Positions 63,206 to 64,000 of a DNA stretch of 64,000 nucleotides are shown here, in pieces (position 1 is the first letter of the stretch; each line of letters opens with the position of its first letter). The translations under genes were made by a program, and so were the position numbers. Origin of the DNA: Paractinoplanes abujensis (GTDB taxonomy: Bacteria > Actinomycetota > Actinomycetes > Mycobacteriales > Micromonosporaceae); contig NZ_JACHMF010000001.1 of assembly GCF_014204895.1 (NCBI RefSeq), forward strand, positions 8,184,001 through 8,248,000. Direction: 5' to 3'. The notes below the pieces were generated by a model. It was not told the DNA's origin and ran no database searches. It worked only from the letters and a program-made list of their open reading frames with translations.

Positions 63206-64000
63206 ATGGTGGATGCGACGACCACGGTGGTGTGGGACCGAGCGCTGCTCGACTACGACATGGGCGATCACCCGCTCAACCCGGTGCGGGTCGAGCTGAC
63301 CATGGCGCTCGCCCGCGAGCTGGGGGTCCTCGACCGCCCCGGGGTCCGCATGCTCACCCCCGAGCCGGCCACCGAGGCCGACCTGACCAGGGTGCATCGC
63401 GCCGACTACCTCGAGGCCGTCCGGCACGCGCCGCTCGACCCGTTCTTCCGCGGCTGGGGGCTCAACACCGACGACAACCCGGTCTTCGAGGGCATGCACG
63501 AGGCGTCCGCGCGTATCTGCGGCGCCACCATCGCGGCCGCCGAGGCGGTCTGGCACGGCGCGACCACGAGAGCGGTCAATGTCTCCGGTGGTTTGCATCA
63601 CGCGCTCGCCGCCCGGGCCGCCGGCTTCTGCGTCTACAACGATCCCGCGGTCGCCATCGCCCGCCTGCTCGACCAGGGCGCCCAGCGAGTGGCCTATGTG
63701 GATGTCGATGTGCACCACGGCGACGGTGTGCAGGCCGCCTTCTACAACGACCCCCGCGTCCTGACGATCAGCCTGCACGAGTCGCCGCTCACACTCTTCC
63801 CCGGCACGGGATTCGCCGAGGAGACGGGCGGCCCCGGTGCCGAGGGCCTCGCGGTCAACGTGCCGCTCCCACCGGGCACGGGCGACGCGGCCTGGCTGCG
63901 GGCTTTCCACGCGATCGTGCCGTCCGTGCTCCGCGCCTTCGCCCCCGAGATCATCTTCAGCCAGTGCGGCGCCGACGCGCACCGCCTCGACCCCCTGGCC
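63206..64000 (+). CDS. AcuC/class I HDAC-like acetylpolyamine or acetoin-utilization deacetylase, 3' end off window
   Basis: 265 residues are visible with no stop, so the gene continues past base 64000. Family motifs: DHPLNPVRVELTMAL, GGLHHALAARAAGFCVYND, and the zinc-binding DVDVHHGDGVQ, then GADAHRLDPL. This is the AcuC-type histone-deacetylase fold, which in actinobacteria deacetylates lysines such as those on acyl-CoA synthetase. ATG at 63206 gives MVDATTTVVWDRAL; an ATG 8 bases earlier is out of frame. Confidence 0.9.
   Translation, partial: MVDATTTVVWDRALLDYDMGDHPLNPVRVELTMALARELGVLDRPGVRMLTPEPATEADLTRVHRADYLEAVRHAPLDPFFRGWGLNTDDNPVFEGMHEASARICGATIAAAEAVWHGATTRAVNVSGGLHHALAARAAGFCVYNDPAVAIARLLDQGAQRVAYVDVDVHHGDGVQAAFYNDPRVLTISLHESPLTLFPGTGFAEETGGPGAEGLAVNVPLPPGTGDAAWLRAFHAIVPSVLRAFAPEIIFSQCGADAHRLDPLA

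Overview
This 64-kb window is a piece of a high-GC actinobacterial chromosome, most likely a member of Micromonosporaceae (an Actinoplanes-like organism). I base this on base composition, GTG/TTG starts, F420-type LLM oxidoreductase, IdeR, Spo0M, class F sortase, class II ribonucleotide reductase and the conserved actinobacterial order DUF3046-recA-recX-rny-gluABCD-miaB-DUF349-miaA-dapF-hflX-lexA-nrdR-nrdJ. The exact genus is an inference.

Layout. 1-25 kb is accessory/variable: a partial SARP regulator, a hemerythrin-like protein, a SAM hydrolase, an LLM oxidoreductase, an NmrA-like reductase facing an AraC regulator with an internal tandem repeat, a large Lhr helicase, a DUF4397 protein paired with a class F sortase, a membrane Ser/Thr kinase, two CNNM/CorC-like membrane proteins, Spo0M, a ~930-bp repeat-rich stretch with no credible gene, a LysE exporter, a PNPOx-GNAT fusion opposite a MocR regulator, UdgX, and a TetR regulator facing a drug-type ABC transporter. 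26.9-56 kb is the conserved housekeeping block: recA/recX (SOS and recombination), an LPXTG protein, RNase Y, the glutamate ABC importer gluABCD, tRNA modification (miaB, miaA), DUF349, dapF, a GDPD phosphodiesterase, malic enzyme, hflX, a beta-propeller membrane protein with a repeat tail, lexA with a divergent LysM cell-division-type protein, and the nrdR-nrdJ operon closed by a textbook terminator. 56-64 kb is again variable: a barstar-like protein, small membrane protein, APH-like pseudokinase, MFS transporter, SRPBCC protein, alpha/beta hydrolase, small HTH protein, lipoprotein, IdeR, and an AcuC-like deacetylase running off the right edge.

Systems view. The SOS circuit is visible in one place: recA and lexA share the box TCGTAC-N4-GTTCG, and the lexA/LysM intergenic region carries it twice, arranged as a 32-bp perfect palindrome. 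recA also has two DnaA boxes in its promoter region. The sortase at 12.6-14.1 kb and the LPVTG protein at 29.7 kb are a plausible enzyme-substrate pair. Many genes start 6-8 nt after a TANNNT hexamer without a ribosome site, so leaderless transcripts look common. The octamer CCGTACGG is strongly over-represented. No phage, IS element, CRISPR array, tRNA or rRNA was seen, and I found no clear dedicated novel defence or biosynthetic system; the most unusual items are the repeat expansion inside an AraC DNA-binding domain, the SOS palindrome, the recA DnaA boxes, and several small candidate ORFs.
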